A stretch of 64,000 bases of DNA from Coniferiporia sulphurascens (GCA_002794785.1 NBBA01000006.1:1364001-1428000); one strand, 5' to 3'. Positions 21,736 through 34,082 are shown, numbered from the stretch's first letter. Notes: generated from the sequence alone by a model not told the origin. Numbers and translations are program-made.

Positions 21736-24700
21736 ATGGCGACGACGACCTCGAAGTTCGACCCCTCTACCCCTCTCCCCCGGGCACGAACGTTCGCGCA
21801 CCAGAGCGAGCTACCAAAGCTCCCGATCCCGCCCTTAAAGGAGACATGCGCGCGCTACCTGCGTGCACTGCAAGCTCTGCAAACACCGGGTGAGCACGAA
21901 GAGACGCGTTGTGCTGTGCAGCAGTTCCTTGAGAATGAGGACGAGGGACCGCGTATACAGCGCAAGCTCGAAGTGTGGGCGAAAGGGAAAGACAGGTGCG
22001 TATCTACTGATTGGGCTGTAAGCTGATTTGGGCTGACATTGAGCCCACAATTGGATGTTTAGTTATATTGAAGATTTTTGGTAAGCCACCCCCTTTCTCT
22101 TTGCTTTGTGTCATATGATGTTGCACGAAACGCCGTGTGTAGGCAAAAACTTAAGCCTCAACAAGGTGCTTGAAGTTTATGCAGCTGCCTCATTCGAAAT
22201 TATCCCTAATCTGCACGAAGAATAATGCCTCAGATGTGTACCCGAGTGGCTGGATATTAGTCCGCGCCTCAATTGACCTCATTTTATAATTCTTAGAGGA
22301 TGTTCACTTAAATTTCTCCTTGGAAAATGCTGTCATTCTACTCGTAAGAAAGCCTTTGCTTACACATTATTTTCGTTGTCTTTCAGGTACGAAAGCTACC
22401 TTTCGCACAGTGATCCCGTCGTGCTCGCACTTAACCCCTTCTTTGTACTTGAGTGGGTATTCCATGATGTGATTACATGTCGTCACGCCTGCTGAACTTC
22501 TGACAGGGATGACCCTACGCCGTCGCGTGGCTCACAGCTACCCCGTGCCGGGGCACTGATAACGTCCTCACTCGGCTTTATACACGACTTGCGTGCTGGG
22601 ATGCTCGAACCAGACAATGTGCGCGGAATCCCTCTTGACATGGACCAATACACGCGATTATTTGGCACTGCCCGCATTCCAACACAGGTGAGGCCCAACA
22701 TTACGGGATGGCAATATGTCGTCCTCATTAACTCATCGTTCACAGAGAGGCTGCCAAATGCGGTCGAATAGGAACTCAGCGCATATAGTTGTCCTGCGAC
22801 GTGGGCAATTCTACTGGTTTGACGTACTTGACGCGGAGAATAGACCAGTTCTCACCGAGCGCGAAATAATGCGTAATCTGCAGGCGATCGTTGCCGACGC
22901 AGACCGCACGCCTGTTACAGACGTAGCGAAGTCCGCGGTCGGCGTTCTCTCAACGGAGAATAGGAAGACCTGGTCCGGGCTGCGCGAGCGCCTCAAGAAC
23001 GATAGGCACAACGCTGAGTGTCTCGAAGTTGTGGACGATGCTTTGTTTGTCGTGTGTCTCGACGATACGGCCCCGAATGATCTGGCTCAGCTGTGTGCGA
23101 ACTTTTTGTGTGGAACATATGGGTTGAGCGGCGGGGTGCAGATTGGTACGTGCACAAACAGGTGGTACGATAAGGTACTTGACATGTTCTTGTCAAGAGG
23201 TAACTTAATAACGTATTTAACTATTTACCTGCGTATACAGCTGCAGATAATCGTATGTGCGGATGGTTCCGCCGGGATTAACTTCGAACACACGGGCGTC
23301 GATGGGCACACCGTACTTCGTTTTGCCGCGGACATCTTCACTGATGGACTCATGCTCCTCGCCCGCTCGATCAACCCCTCCGCCCGACGCTATTCCACGC
23401 CCCAATCAGCCCGTACGCCAGATCGTACAAGCCGCCCAAGGACGCGCAGTCGGGAAGCACTAATGGAAAGTCAGGCCTCACCAATGGCGATGCTCTTTCG
23501 CCGGGCTCATGGGGCCTGCGCGCATCGAAGATTGACACGGCTCCGAAGAAACTTGAGTGGGTGCTTGGCCCTGAGCTACGCGCAGGTATTCGTTTCGCAG
23601 AGACGCGCTTGAGCGACCTTATCTGTCAGAATGACTGTCAGGCGCTCGAGTTTAAGGGTTATGGTAAAGTGATGATCACGAGCCACGGATTCAGTCCCGA
23701 TGCGTTTGTGCAGATGGCGTTCCAAGCCGCTTATTACGGGCTGTACGGTCGGTCTATTTCTATATTCCGTCTTTCATTCTTCGCTGATGAGATATATCTT
23801 TTCTGGCGCTGATAGGAAGGACCGAGTGCACATACGAGCCTGCAATGACGAAGGCTTTCCTCCATGGTCGTACGGAAGCAATTCGCACCGTGCAGCCAGA
23901 GAGCGTCGAGTTCACCAAGGTCAGGGGATATGTTTTGTTCTGACATCCCCGAAGCTCCGCTGATTTCCGAGCAGACGTACTTCTCTGAGGCGAGCCCAGC
24001 TGAGAAAATTGCCGCACTCAAGAAAGCCTGCGAGCGTCATGTTGCACTTACGAAGGAGTGTAGTAAAGGTCTTGGACAAGATAGGTTAGTCGCTGCTCCA
24101 TCAACCGTCATAAACCATACTCACGTGGAGGATGTAGGCATCTGTATGCCTTGTACTGTCTCTTGCAACGAGAGCTCACAGAAGGTAAGCTCGACACGAA
24201 TCCGGACGAGCCACCGCCGTCGCCTTCGCGTGCACGCCACACGCTGCCCGCGATCTTCACGGACCCAGGCTGGGGTCTCTTGGGCACATCGATTATGTCA
24301 ACGAGCAACTGTGGAAACCCTGCGCTCCGGCTATTCGGATTCGGGCCCGTCGCGGCAGACGGCTACGGCATTGGGTATATCATCAAGGATGACGGGATTT
24401 CCGTGTACGTTTCCGAGCTTTTGAACTATGCGATGGTTGTCTGATTTGTATCTCAAATAATGCAGCTGCGCGTCCTCGAAGCACTTGCAAACGCGACGGT
24501 TCCTTGATACGTTGCAGAACTACTTACGTGATGTCCAGCGAATTATTGTTCACTTACATCGCTCCGCGAATGCCCCACCTGCACCGTTCGTCGACCACAC
24601 CGGCATACTACGCGACGCGCGTACGGGCCGTCCAATTAACGGCCATCTCAGCGACGGGAACAGTGAGAGTGGAGGCGAGGAAGACGCGATAAGTAAGTGT

Positions 24701-24917
24701 TCCCTCACATAGCCATCATGTTGCGCAGGAGGCTCATCGGCTCTACTGCAGCGGGGTACTCGTTCTTTGACAGCGGCGGGATCGACTTGCTCGGACGTGA
24801 GCAGAGGAGGAGCACACCCTTGCCCGTTGGTTCGTAGCCTTTGTCCTGCATATGCTTGTCACGTCTTTCTAAGCTGGTTGTAAAACAGGAAAGGTTATAC
24901 CCATGGCAGAGTATTGA
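21736..24917 (+). CDS. carnitine O-acetyltransferase (choline/carnitine acyltransferase family), with apparent 1-nt frameshift
   Basis: Transfers acetyl groups between CoA and carnitine for shuttling acetyl units between compartments. Eleven exons join in phase: 21736-21995, 22387-22452, 22507-22687, 22746-23174, 23241-23747, 23816-23919, 23975-24084, 24138-24404, 24466-24662, 24713-24829 and 24889-24917, about 755 residues. The catalytic His is in FEHTGVDG; other family stretches are LARSINPSA, YEPAMTKAFLHGRTEAIRTVQPESVEFTK, MSTSNCGNPALRLFGFGPV and GYSFFDSGGIDLLGR. The C-terminus KVIPMAEY lacks a peroxisomal AKL-type signal, so a non-peroxisomal (FacC/YAT-like) form is likely. Oddity: between SINPSA and PTLFHAPISPY (about 23385-23390) one base is missing in a C run, breaking the frame; everything after is intact. 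The ninth donor is ambiguous; 24663 restores phase. Confidence 0.85.
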
Positions 24918-25300
24918 GTCTGCCGATAGGGATGATACTCATGCGTAATTATTCAAGAGAAGAAGATTCAACTGCTGCTTGTAAAAATATAATTGGCCTG
25001 TACTTTAGTTGTCTCAATATATCTTGGAGGGCATGTTATGTCTGTATTTTATACTTGGGTTTTTGTGGTCCTCGACATAAGGACACGCTTTTATTTGGTG
25101 CCGCGGCCGATTTTCGATTTGCATACGCGCGAGACGACGCGCCTCAAGCCGGACGCGTCGACGTCACGCGACTGGTCGCTGTCTCCTCTGTGCTTCGCGT
25201 GTTCGATATACGCAGGTCGTGTGTGCCCTGCCGCAGCAGCTACGGGCGTCATGGCCAAGCGTCTCTGCCTCAGACCACAACTAGTAGGCCTTACCGTAGA

Positions 25301-27043
25301 ATGTCAAGCGAATCAAGGCCCCGCCGGACGACGCGCGCTGTAGTGAAGGTACCCACCGAGCTTACCGCGAAGGCCGCGCCGTCGTCGTCGTCGCGGGCTT
25401 CGAGATCACGGACTGGTCTGACTCAGCCGGGGGCGTCATCTGCACGCAGACCTACTAGGGCGGGTGGCAAGGGGAAGGGGAAGAGAACTGTCAGGTCTGA
25501 TGATGAAGACGAAGTTGACGCCAGTGGTGGCCCCGACAACGACACTGTTAAATTGGAGGAGGACGAAGATTACGATATTGCGCATGTGCTCACTAGCCCT
25601 CAAAGCCCACTTGTGAATCTCGACATCTCCGTCAGTCCCTCTTTTTTTATTTACTTATTTATTTCGAGTACAAACTGAGTACTCATAATTATTTGCTTTC
25701 CTCGTGCTGCCCAGGATGTTCTGAACTTCCATACGTGGAGTGTGCTTTCCCCGGAGTCACAAGAGAGGCTCTGCAAGCTCCTTCCGCCGACGGCTTTCGG
25801 AAACTACCCGCGGCAGGTGGATTACTCTCATCCATCAAGACGGGTCCAGGCTGCAGCTGCGAGCCCCGGTACAGCATGTAAAGTAGGTGGTCTCCTACAT
25901 TATATTACTAGCAACTGTATTGAACACCTTCCTAAAAGAACGTTGACGAGCCCATGCAAGTAGACGAATCGTCAACATTGCAAGAAGGGTCCGCTCCATC
26001 CGAAAGTCGAATCCTCGATCCGTCATTTTTCACAGACCCGCACTTCGAGTCTGCGGCGCGAACGTTCCAAGTACTTATTCTATTCATACACGTTTTCTTT
26101 GATCAATACTTATCGTTCCCCATTATACCCCGCCCAATCACCGCAGGATCACCTCTACTCCGGCTGGCTGGTGCCTTCGCACCGTGCCCTCGTCGAGAAG
26201 CACCTCGCAGGGGTGCAAAGCGGCTCGCTCCATGCTCCATGGAAAGACGAAGTCTGGGAGCGCAACCATTCCGACGATGACGCAGAGACTAGTGATGAAG
26301 ACAGCGACGAAGCATCGCAGTCCCCCTTAGAACTGATAGGCATTGGTGCCCGGAGCGGGAAGCGGAAAGGCAAGGAAAGGTTCGTTGGAGTATTTCTTCT
26401 TTGGGGAAGATTCAAATCAAATTGTATTATCTTTTGTGTCTTCCCACATCGAATCAGCAAAACAAGCGAGTTTGCTCCGCTCGTAAACAGGGGGTTACTA
26501 AGGAAAGGCGACATAATCTCTTTCAAGCACAAATTCATATCGCTCGGGATTACAATCGAAAAGGATGCGCTGGTACGTTCGCCAACCCTCCCAAATACCT
26601 CCCCCCCTCCGCTTCTCTCCCACTGGCAGACTTTATGCTTTTCAAACGCATTTATTAAACAGGTCAGCGAGATCCACCCAAAAACCAGCGTCCTCACTCT
26701 CACCTCAACGATCGGACTCGACCGAGACCTCCCTCCCGCCCTACTCATACCGTCCCCGTCCGCCGCCACGTGCGATGGTATATCCAATTTACGCGAGATG
26801 TACGTATCGACCCCGCAGCTCCTAGTACACGCGCTGCTCGATCTCGACGGGCGCGTTCCGCGCGCGTCGCGCACTCGCTTCAAGGTGTGGAAGGCGCTGA
26901 GAGTATGGCGCTGGTCTGGGGACGCCACGGGGGGTATCGCGAACGCGGAGATGTCCGAGGAGGAAGCGGCGCTTTTGGAGCGGGGCGGACGGGAGGTCTA
27001 CGGGACGCTATTTTATTTAAGGGGGGCTGCTTTGGATGGGTGA
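25301..27043 (+). CDS. ASX/ASXL-like DEUBAD (ASXH) domain protein
   Basis: Predicted 452-residue nuclear protein. Six exons join exactly in phase: 25301-25630, 25715-25882, 25939-26070, 26147-26379, 26458-26572 and 26663-27043. Residues 1-95 are basic and Ser/Ala-rich, with an acidic patch (SDDEDEVD), typical of a disordered chromatin-protein N-terminus. About residues 98-240 match the Asx homology/DEUBAD pattern: LTSPQSPLVNLDIS, DVLNFHTWSVLSPESQERL, KLLPPTAF, then DHLYSGWL and LHAPWKDEVWE. The C-terminal part has LLRKGDIISFKHKF, a conserved fungal segment of unknown function. In animals this domain binds and activates the BAP1/Calypso deubiquitinase that acts on histone H2A; whether the fungal protein does so is not known from sequence. 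The start ATG begins the low-complexity N-terminus; an earlier start in the same frame is possible. Confidence 0.82.
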
Positions 27044-27913
27044 CTGCCGGTGAGTGCAGCGCGGCGCAAACTTGATGTTTTTTGTTTTTTTCTTGTCCGG
27101 GGTAGATGAGTTACATGTATACGCTGAGTAAGAGTGATAACGTGGTTGAAGACGCCGTATATTGTACAATATTACGACTGCTGTCTCAAACAAAAATAAA
27201 GCACAGCGAGGTTATCTGTAAAACACTGATACCCAATTAATGCGCGCTGTTCACGAATGTACGAATAAAAAAGCAAACAAACCATTATGACTGGTTCACG
27301 AGTTGAGATACAGTATGTACAGTATGTAAATACTGTAGGTGCCATCAATATCAATAGTCAAGAAGTCTGAGTGATTAGGATCCCAAGCCACTCGCCAGAC
27401 CGGCTTTCCCTCTTCCCTTCGTAAGGAAAAGTAATCGATTTTGTCCGTTGAAGATTCCTCACCAAATAGCTCGAGATAAGAGCACTCTTAACTCACACCA
27501 CAGAAAAGACGTTGGAGCTTCCTCGGACATGGGATGGCATAACTATCGTATGAAAAATTAGGCCCAAGGCCCTACCCTTTGGTAATTTCAACACTTGTCT
27601 CCTTATGTCAAACTTCACAAAATAGAAAGCAAAGAACATTCTTTGATTTCATTATTATGTCTACTTCAACATATACGTACACATTAACAACCTCTGGTGT
27701 TCGAAAAAAAAAAAGCTGGGTTACAGAAGGAGTGAAACAAAAAGAATTAGAAGAAACGAATACTCCAGCCACGCAAGTTCCAAGCACCGTTTCGCACGTA
27801 TCGACCTCGACAAACGCAGTTTACACCACACGTACAAAGAGGCTCGATCAAATCCAGCGCCTTACACCTCACAGTCCCCACAACCAGGTCAAATACCAAC
27901 CAATCACCCCCAC
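27044..27913. other. convergent intergenic region
   Basis: About 870 bp between the 3' ends of the ASX-like and MAM3-like genes; expected to hold both terminators. T-rich just after the ASX-like stop (27080-27095). No other feature seen. Confidence 0.5.
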
Positions 27914-30900
27914 TCATTCCTTCCGCTCACGCTGCTTCTTAATATCCTCCGCAACCACAACGCTCGCGTCCGCGCCAAGCGGCGCAAGCGGGCTGCTCTT
28001 AAACCCGCCCTTGCGTCCGCGTTCAAGCCCAACCCCGGGCCCAAGTCCCGTCGACACCGACACCGCCGTACCCCCCGACATTCCCGGGCTCATAACGCCC
28101 GCGACCAGAGCATTCGCATTGGCGTTCGCGTTTGCTCCCGACCCGCTGACTGCCGCCTGCCCGCGGCGCTTGCGCTCAAGCAGTAACGCCTCAAGCGACG
28201 GACCAGGAGAGTCGCTGCGCGGGCCCATCACGATGCTCTGTCCGGCGAACTGGAAATTGGATGAAGGGGTCGTGAACGCCTGGATGCCTTGGTCCTGCTC
28301 GCGACCCAGTGCCGGCGTTGGCGCAACAACCGCCGCGACTGCGGCTGCGATTTCAGCAGCCGGCGACTCGCTCGACATGGTGCCCTCGGCAATCTGCGAT
28401 AACCCGCGCGGCACCTCGGTATCAGAGGGGCCCGTCACGACCACCGGGATGTTCACGACGTTCTCCGATAATCCATGTGACACGGGTGGGGCCATAAGCA
28501 CCCCGCCCTCCGCCGAGCCACCCGTAACGGGCGTCGCAGCGCCCGAAGGCGACGCGTTCGTCGATCCGCCAGGGAGAGGCTTGTTAGCATCACGTGGTGT
28601 AGGCGGTGCGCTCCTGCTACGCAGAAATCCGAGGTTCTTCAGACTAGGGATGGCGATCGGTTTAGGCATCGCAAGTCCGAGCGAGCGCGCGCCAGCGACG
28701 GGTGGGGCTACAACGGGGGGCATGTGAGTTTCAGCCACTTCCCTGCTCTTGTTGAAATTCGCTGCGAGCTCAGGGGCAGAGTTCTTCTTATGCAGAATCG
28801 TCTTGCTCTGGAACGTCTGGTCTGCACCGGGAGGGACGAACGATTGCGAGTGTGCGCCTGTGCCTTCGACATCGAATTCGTCATAAATCTCCTCGCCAAT
28901 GAGTTCTGTTATGTAAAAAGATCCATCAGGAAGGTCTAAAGAAAATGCAGAACATCAAACTCGTTACGTACCTTCCAAGACGTCCTCGAGAGTGATAATG
29001 CCCAGAGGCATAATCGACGGGTCAATAGCCTGGCTCGCGAGATATTCTTCCGCGTTTGCCTTCGACAGCACTGCATCTGCAGGCATCCTCTGCTCTAAAG
29101 CAGGCTTACGCATTCTCTCCTTATTGCGCTTCGCTTCTTCTTCCCGATTACCCTTCTCCAAATCATCCTGCTGACTATTTCCTTTATTATTATTGCGCTT
29201 CTTCTTGCGCCCACGCAGACCCGCAGCGCTCTGCTCCTCAGCAAACTTGATCTTCGTCGAATCCTTCTCCCTCTCAGCATCGTCGCCAGCAGACGTGCTA
29301 TCACCCACACAAGACTCTCCTTTATTGTCTGAGCCAACGGCAGTATCCAGTTCCTCGTCTTCGCTGTTGTCGTCATCAGTGTCGGAAGAGGAATCGCCGT
29401 GAAGCGCTCCTAACAGACGCTGCGTGAGGCCCTTGCGAACAGCCTTCTTGACGCTTTGTGCGCGATCGACGCTGAGCCTACTGATAATAGCCAAATGACT
29501 GCGCCCCTCTTGAAAACGGTCGAGTATGCCAAGTAGTGGCTCGTTCTGAGGGACGAAAGGAACTTTATTAAGGCGCATCTTGCGAACAGGAACAGCATCT
29601 GTTCAAACAAGCCATATTAAAGTAATTCTATTTTTCATATGGCAGGGGAACGAACCTTCCGGGTCGAGCAAAACGCACTGCTTGACGAGCAAGATACCAA
29701 CAACCTTCTTAACTTTAGTCTTGATGAGACTTTCACCATCCAGACTCTTCCTCATCGTTTGTACCGCCGTCGGCGAAAGGGCATCGTCGCCAGAGCCCGT
29801 TTCGTAAGCAGTGATCGCAACATGCACAGGCACGTTCACTTCGACTTCCTCATAAACTGGAATACGCGAGTGACCAGTCGAGCAGACGCGACGAAGCGTA
29901 TCATAATCAAGTTTCGCGTCGATATGCAACATAAACACACGGTCAATGGGTGTCATGGCGTGTCGGACGGTCTTGTCCTGTAAATCTAGGGTTGCCCCGA
30001 TAATAGTGACAGTATCGGTGCGGAGGTCTCCACCGAGCGGGTTCTCCGAGCCGTGCAAGGCGATGAGCTCCTTCAGCTCTGTCACAATAAGAAATACATC
30101 AAATCATCAGAATAAATGTCGTTATGGACAGTGCGTACCTCCACGCCTGTAGATGATACCGTGATGCGGGCCCAAGATGAATTCAAGGAATTTGGCAACG
30201 GGCCACGCGACAATACCCTAACACGCCCATCAGTAAAGAGACACTACGTTGAATGCTTATGAACTCACAAAAACGTAAATCAAAATGCGCGTAGTACCCG
30301 CCATTTTCGCGCCAATATACAGGCCATGGCGGGTGCACACCGATTGAGGGATGATTTCAGAGAACCTGAAAGGTCGTAGTGTCAGCGATCTAAATTCAAA
30401 AGCATAACTTCGATCCAAATAAGGAAATATTTCTGCCACGCTTGAGCACACCACTTCCGGAAGACGCCGAATAAATGACGAAACCGGCCATGCGCACGGC
30501 GCCAATTAAAGCGCCCAAACAACTGTGCCTCTCAACGTGAAAACGGTGAGCGTCGAGTAGAAATAGACTACAAGCCGACGAGAAAATGCAAAATGGTTGC
30601 CGGATGGTTAACACAAAAAAAAATCGCATCGGAAAAAAGTGCGACGAAACAGGAAGAGAAACGAAAGAGCGGAAAGGTATGACGAAGCGTGGAAACTAAG
30701 AATGGGGTTGTGACACGTACAAGACGATAAGCACGGTGCTTACAACGACTGCCTCGACACCACCGCCGAGGATGGGGTCGCTGATGACTGGCAGCGTCTC
30801 GTTGACGATCATATTCGCGAGGAGTAGCGTGACCAAGAGCAGATGGCCGTTCTTGCGAATCGGCATAATCTTGTTCGCGTATTCGCGTTGTTTACTACGA

Positions 30901-31269
30901 AAGTTGAAGCCGAAGCCCGTCAGCAGGGGGTACCGCACAAGTGTGCGCGAGAAGATCGGCTTACGGTGTTCCTGAGGAGCTCAGGACATACAACTGTGTC
31001 TCGTCCAAGCTCATATACCCAAGCGTCAGCCCGGCAAAAACACCCGACAGGATGACGAGCACGGGTATGAGACACGCGAAGGCAATGTACTCCGGAGTGC
31101 CCTTCTGGACATCGCGCTTTGCGAGTCGGTGCAGGACAGCGCCAGGGCGGGACGGCGTGCTGCCGTCCCCGAGGGAGTGGTCATAGCGGGCGAGCGCATC
31201 GTGCGCAGAGGGAGTGTATTCTGAGAGGACGGAAGAGGCAAGTGATAGCAAGAGACGCGCGGGTAGCAT
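27914..31269 (-). CDS. MAM3: MAM3/CNNM-type membrane protein with DUF21 and CBS domains
   Basis: Predicted 898-residue vacuolar or plasma-membrane divalent-metal homeostasis protein. Seven exons join in phase: 30965-31269, 30721-30894, 30269-30365, 30139-30217, 29656-30078, 28972-29598 and 27914-28905. After a signal-like N-terminus, the DUF21/CNNM membrane domain spans about 60-220, with PVLVILSGVFAGLTLGYMSLDE, GHLLLVTLLLANMIVNETLP and FSEIIPQSVCTRHGL. Two CBS motifs follow (about 245-440), with MTPIDRVFML, HSRIPVYEE, FQEGRSHLAII and IMPLGIITLEDVLEELIGEEIYDE. A charged insert rich in Asp/Glu and Lys lies inside the second CBS motif. The C-terminal third is Ala/Pro/Gly-rich and probably disordered. 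In yeast Mam3 affects manganese and cobalt handling (family knowledge). Intron 2 is 355 nt, unusually long here. Head-to-tail with the two genes to its right. Confidence 0.9.
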
Positions 31270-32570
31270 TCGATAACAACCAGCAGCTCGAGTGAAGCTA
31301 CTAGTGCGTGAGCAAAGACGAGCTTTGTATCAACCGGGGTGGGGGTATGAGGAGAAAGAACGGGAGAACGGGGCAGAGTAAGGCGGGGGTGGCGGCCGTT
31401 TTGAAGTAAGTATACGAACCACGGCCAGTCATGCCGAGCTGCCGATTACGTATTGTCGCGTCTTGGCGCCCGTAACGCGCCCGCCTCCGCAGGCCGTCGC
31501 CAGTGTATTCTACCTGGAAAACCAGATAATATTAATTGCGCTTTCCAGATGAGGCGTTGTCGCAGACATCTGCTCCCAACCGAACTGAAAGACATAAGTG
31601 TAGTACATTCGTCCGCCCAAGTATTCATTCAGTCTTCGGAAGGAGTCTCATCAAATGCATTGCGCAATCATTATACTCTCCGCCCACGAAGAGAACTCTG
31701 GCCATTTGCAATTGACGGTGCGGGCCGTATACCCAAGGTTTTCGAACGAGGGCACAAAGGGGCAAAGGACCGTAGTCGGCGAAGTGCTCCCTCATAGATA
31801 AGTAACCTTTCATTAATACCTCGTATCGATCACAGTATTCTTAACACGACCACGACACCAATCCTCGACTAGCCCAGAGTCTAGACCGCTGTAATTCCAA
31901 GCTCCAACCTTTACCTCCGGAATAACTACCCCTCTTCTGGCCGCCTTCGGAAGCTCATCTCCAGACTCCACGGTAAGCACCTTCCGAATAATTAATTCCG
32001 AGTCGTCGCTCGGGCCGCTACTCAAAGCAGGATCGTCTTACGTTTACGTATGTAATTGCTACTACCAAAAAAGGGGCTACTATACAAACTATGCGTGCTG
32101 TGGTTTTGTGATTGGATACTACAAGAAGGGAGTCATTGCGATTTTGCGGCGCGGCGAATTAAGAACTAATTCCAGTACTATACGATCTAAAGGGAGAGCG
32201 GGAAAAAAAATAAGGGGATATAGTATGCAGTAACGTCCAAGAACGTGAGAGTAAGAGAAATCATTCAAAAGAGGGGTGTATCCTGTCCGTCGGGAAATTA
32301 AGCAAGCGCGAGAGGAATGAGGGGGGTGGGGAGCATTTTTAGGGGCTCAAAACAAAAGAAGAAAAACCAACAGCGGTCTGGAATAAAATAAAATAAAGAC
32401 ACGTTGTCATGTATAAGTAATCATACTCAAAAAAAAAAAGATATGAAGAAAACGCACATCAAAAGTGTACATAAACGACCTCGAAATAGCGGGATGGGCA
32501 TATCTGAACGTGTCCAAGTCAGATGAACAACTTAGTCGTAGACGCTCGCGCAAGGTTCTTTGTTGGCGGG
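31270..32570. other. intergenic, nothing certain
   Basis: About 1.3 kb upstream of MAM3-like and downstream of the F-box-like gene. On the minus strand, three adjacent open stretches (31446-32025) are back to back in different frames, and one reads KVGAWNYSGLDSGLVEDWCRGRV. They could be a decayed gene, but I recognise no family. Confidence 0.4.
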
Positions 32571-33659
32571 TCAATCGCCGTCCTGGAGCCACACCTCTGA
32601 GGCACCCAGGCACGTCCCGGCTTCCCAGATGTTATCCTTCCCCCCGCGCCACAACGCAAGCATCGCGTCCTCCACCTTCCGCTCAGGGAACCGTACCACA
32701 CGCACGCGCACACGACCGCGCCCATCGCCGTCGCCATCGCGCAAGCACGGCACCCCACCCTCTTCTTGCATCGTACCTTCAGCAGGCCAAACCTTCGCGG
32801 CGCACGGGCGGTACCACGAACGCCCCTCGGACCCGGGCCCGGACTCACTCACGTGCACCCCAGGGAGCGTGACGACAAGCGTACACAGCGCAGGGAACGC
32901 CTCAAGGACCTCCTGCAGTGCCGCAGGCGAACCGGGCAGTGGCGTCGCAAGGTACGCAAGACCACGCAGCGCGCCGCGCGCGTCTGCGCAGTCGAGTAAA
33001 GCGCGCAGCTGAGCGGGCTGCGTGAGCCACAACCGTGTGAGACCTTCAAAGAACGCGCGTGTATAACCCTCGTCGACAGCAAAGTCGCGCCAGTCGACGC
33101 ACCCGGGGAGAACTAGCAACTCTTTCGGTGTACACAGCGATGCGCGTGCGCACCCGGAGACGCGGTTGCCGTAGCCACACAGCGCCGTAAGACATCCGGG
33201 GAGCGCAGCAAGGCGCACGATACGCACACACGGAACAAGGAGCGCAAAGTCCGCCGCGGTCGACTCGCGCAGAAACACCGATCTGACATGCGCAGCAACG
33301 TGGGGGTGGCGGCGCAAAAACCGACCGAGCGCATGCGCAGTGTGGCGGCGGCGCAGTACGAGCGTGTTGAAAAGGTGAGGGAGAGCGACTGCGCGGACGC
33401 GGTGGGAGACAACACAGAGCGCTGTTGCCGCGTGCTTGCTCTGCTGAGCGGCAGTTTCCAATATGATAAGGACGAGCTCTGGCGGGAGCGGTGGAAATGA
33501 CGGCGCGACGTCTGGCTTGGAAGAGACTGTTCGTGCCGCCGCTGAATTGGTCATGGGGGCGAACTTTGCGAGGATGATGTGGCAGACTGCGGTCACTGCG
33601 AGGGCGTCCGCGCTGCTGGTAAAAGCGGGGACGCTTTGCTCGAGCTGGACTCGGGACAT
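32571..33659 (-). CDS. F-box-like hypothetical protein, intronless
   Basis: A single open frame of 362 residues. Residues about 53-95 have the F-box-like look common in basidiomycete expansions: PPLPPELVLIILETAAQQS, then CVVSHRVRAVALPHLFNTLVLRR. The rest is Leu- and Ala-rich with spaced hydrophobic positions, as in degenerate leucine-rich or F-box C-terminal regions. An F-box would bind Skp1 in an SCF ubiquitin ligase; the target is unknown. The start could instead be the internal Met about 35 codons in (MTNSAAARTV), which places the F-box near the N-terminus as usual. The coding region is strongly GC-rich at third positions, like the MID1 and SFP1-like genes. Confidence 0.7.
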   Translation of the reverse strand: MSRVQLEQSVPAFTSSADALAVTAVCHIILAKFAPMTNSAAARTVSSKPDVAPSFPPLPPELVLIILETAAQQSKHAATALCVVSHRVRAVALPHLFNTLVLRRRHTAHALGRFLRRHPHVAAHVRSVFLRESTAADFALLVPCVRIVRLAALPGCLTALCGYGNRVSGCARASLCTPKELLVLPGCVDWRDFAVDEGYTRAFFEGLTRLWLTQPAQLRALLDCADARGALRGLAYLATPLPGSPAALQEVLEAFPALCTLVVTLPGVHVSESGPGSEGRSWYRPCAAKVWPAEGTMQEEGGVPCLRDGDGDGRGRVRVRVVRFPERKVEDAMLALWRGGKDNIWEAGTCLGASEVWLQDGD

Positions 33660-34082
33660 GGCGAGGAAGTTGGATGGGATATCACAAACCCCGATGATAG
33701 CATCTAGAAAGGAACCTCATAAGACATACGCGCTTAGGTCATTACATAATCTCTTCTTATACCAACAGTGAGGCCTCTGCGCGGTTTTCGGTTTTCCTGC
33801 GACCCCTCCTCGATCCCAGCCTGGCGAAGAAACATGAAAACACCGTCTACACACGTCTTCGATTTATCATTTATGTATTCCCGGCGCGCCTAAAACCAGC
33901 CTAAAGCTTACATGTAAGCGGTTGCTCTTTTGTTTTTCTAGAAATGTACCTGCGTTGCCAGGCCCCTCCTTTCTCGCGCGGCACTCCCCGGTCGATTAAT
34001 TCGTCCGACAGCAGGTAAGTAGTACATTTCCAAGGAATAAATAAAACACGTCTGTGCCTATTCTCAGCTACAATAATACACA
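33660..34082. other. short intergenic region, nothing recognised
   Basis: 420 bp between the F-box-like start and the MID1 stop. It must carry the F-box-like promoter and the MID1 terminator; no specific site recognised. Confidence 0.5.

Noticed and set aside
13921..27043. Biosynthetic gene cluster built from GSTs, transporters and acetyltransferase.
   Set aside because: No backbone synthase, terpene cyclase or P450 is present, and the genes are ordinary household or stress types interrupted by repeats.
28309..28727. Long plus-strand open frames opposite the MAM3-like last exon.
   Set aside because: They are antisense shadows of a GC-rich coding exon; the minus strand carries the family features.
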